This document shows positions 62,123 through 64,000 of a stretch of DNA of 64,000 nt, in pieces (the stretch's first letter is position 1; every line of letters starts with the position of its first letter). Position numbers and translations under genes: made by a program. A model generated the notes under the pieces. It ran no database searches and was not told the DNA's origin. It saw nothing but the letters and a program-made list of their open reading frames with translations. The stretch comes from Hymenolepis diminuta (lineage: Eukaryota > Platyhelminthes > Cestoda > Cyclophyllidea > Hymenolepididae): positions 171,221 to 235,220 of the forward strand of contig CAADRB010000099.1 of the NCBI GenBank assembly GCA_900708905.1, written 5' to 3'.

Positions 62123-63822
62123 TTTGCAGCCAATGTAAAATTACTTAATAGGAGTTTACAGCCTAATATTGTCGTCATGGTTCCCAATGATCACACTAAT
62201 TCTAGCTACCCGTTCAGATACGGAGGAATAAGACAAAGGCCCGATAATTAAGTGAAGATCCCTTCTTCAGTTTATTAAAATATGGTTCCTTCTATATAAA
62301 AAAAAAGATATAGGTTGGGTACCTGGCTAACTAATACCATAGTTGCAAATAACGAACTTGAAGAAACATTAATCAATAAATCTAGCGTCAATAGGATGAA
62401 TTTTGCTCAGGGAGTTTCAAAATATTTGATATTGCCTTACATCATAAATCTTTTCAATAATATGTTACATTGGCTTAATGAATTTATACAATCTCGACGA
62501 TGCATAGACAGTTTAGTGTGGCTTAATAAATAAATGCATTCTACATTAGCTGTAAAATGTACATTCCTATCTCCAGCATCACGCATCAGAAGTTTTCGCA
62601 GACGTACGATTGGCTAGTTGTCTTCGATCCCATTGGTTCGATTTTGTGATCATGTGGAAAAACAATCTTCTAATACAGATTTCCTGTTTCCGCCACAGTA
62701 CCAAAGGAAACATACAAAAATTGTTTAACCTATATAAAAATTAGTTCCTTGGAGCCACTTCGAACAGTTACATTTATTTACCTGTTGAAACAAGTTGATA
62801 GTTGAGACAAGACCTTCACAGGCAGATATGATTGAATTCGACTTAATCTTAATTGCATGCTGAGCAGAAGATAGCGGTAGTATTAATTTAAGACGCAAAA
62901 CATAGAGAACATAGTTTGAAATTTTATATTTTTCATTTACGTGCTTTACTATAAAAAATAACCCGACCTATTTCAAGTAAAAGTACTGAGAGCTGTTTCT
63001 CTGTTAGCTAACAAAGGTTTTTATGAATATATACGTAGCATTGCATCATTTAGAAAATTTATGCTTGAGGTAGCCATACTTCCCAAATGAAAAACTCACA
63101 GAATTAATTATTTTTATCGAAAAAATTCGATGTTTTCAAGACCGGGATTAGAAGGAGCATAAAACCAACAGGCTACTTAAAATTTGTCAGTAGAATAATC
63201 ACATATAACTCATAGGATTGTTTAATTCATTCGCTTCTGGAAAGGAAAGATTAGCACAAGTTAAGCAGATGACTATCTACTGGATTTAAGCTTAAAAAGT
63301 GTTGCTTTAGGTGTAAACTAGAATTAAAATAAATCTTTGGCCCTGAGAATTTCGAAATTACATTTTAGATCTAAATTTTAAAATATATACAACGCGATAG
63401 AAAACTGTTGAGCAATTTGATTTACATTGACAAAATTTTTGTCGCGATTCTTCCACTTTACGATTGAAGTAAGCTCTTGTTTACGATAAGAAAATAGCAA
63501 GCCCTCGAAACGTATACGTTACATGTGCTTTATCAAATATTAATTTTAAGAAAGTGCAGAAAATTGGAAATGATCATCCGTTACTAGGACATCTGAGCTT
63601 GGTTTTAAAAAGCTTGCCGATAACCAGAATCAATATTATTCGACAGGATCTTGTTGCCATGCACATATCGACATGTCAATGAAAATCTTAGAGAAACTCA
63701 AATGACCGTCTCACTTTATTTCTACTTCCGAGGTTCGTAATCTGCGTACGTTTACTCCTAAACTATCAACCGAAAGCTTCCTGTCAACAACCTGTTCTAA
63801 AAGTCTTTTTTGACTTTATATC

Positions 63823-63830
63823 TATAAATA
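63823..63830 (+). promoter_or_regulatory. TATA-box-like sequence
   Basis: TATAAATA followed by CCCGTG and a pyrimidine/C-rich stretch to the window end. It could be the core promoter of a gene just outside, but no coding sequence is available to test this. Confidence 0.2.
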
Positions 63831-64000
63831 CCCGTGTACAATTTCGCTCACGGTCTGACTTCTTCGTACCGATTTCTAATGCCAAGTCTTCGGCCCTAAT
63901 CCAAGTCATCTCTTACCTCCAGCTCCCACACTCAGTCCCTCGTCCAAGCAACTCACCTAACCCATCATCTAAAACACACCCTGAGAGCTGGCGTCTATAT

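Larger units (their letters stand above)
43932..64000. other. About 20 kb without a recognised gene
   Basis: AT-rich. Read in all six frames I find only short open frames with no family resemblance and no chain of exons. After the FLVCR 3' UTR it holds an inverted/direct repeat cluster (46425-47740), GC-richer blocks (49548-49960 and 50500-50770), dispersed repeat copies (56520-56820 and 60480-60790), a hairpin (62071-62122), a minus-strand tRNA-like head (61932-61995) and a C-rich end (63840-64000). It may be intergenic or part of a long intron of a neighbouring gene. Confidence 0.55.

Overview
The window is animal nuclear DNA: AT-rich, with interrupted genes whose introns run from 38 nt to several kb. 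It carries two complete multi-exon genes, both on the + strand, followed by about 20 kb in which I recognise no gene. The mix of miniature introns (38, 49, 69 and several of 74-92 nt) with introns of 2-6 kb, plus strong AT bias, fits a flatworm, most likely a parasitic tapeworm or fluke. That taxon is inference; the two proteins alone only say 'metazoan'.

Gene 1 (1041-21351) is a myosin phosphatase targeting subunit (MYPT1 / PPP1R12A type). I could join 23 exons in frame into about 1,028 residues, close to the roughly 1,030 of the vertebrate protein. In order they give a PP1-docking RVxF motif, the ankyrin repeats, an acidic and Ser/Thr-rich middle, the RRSTQG inhibitory phosphosite, a divergent second phosphosite, and the C-terminal coiled coil ending in the family signature LIRVISKLS. 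The intergenic stretch 21352-23240 holds the 3' UTR with a strong hairpin overlapping an AATAAA.

Gene 2 (23241-43931) is an FLVCR-type major facilitator (SLC49 family): 12 exons, about 534 residues, all junctions in frame. Exon 3 joins exon 4 only through a GC-AG intron, and that intron carries a decayed mariner-superfamily transposon with recognisable terminal inverted repeats (28975-30144).

Introns and the distal 20 kb hold diverged repeats: short tRNA-like SINE heads on both strands, a repeated segment pair inside gene 1, a dispersed repeat in and beyond gene 2, an inverted/direct repeat cluster at 46.4-47.7 kb, and several strong hairpins. I found no CRISPR, no operon, no rRNA and no intact tRNA. 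I did not find a clearly new biological system. The best leads are the altered residues in the two proteins, the GC-AG splice, and the inverted repeat cluster.
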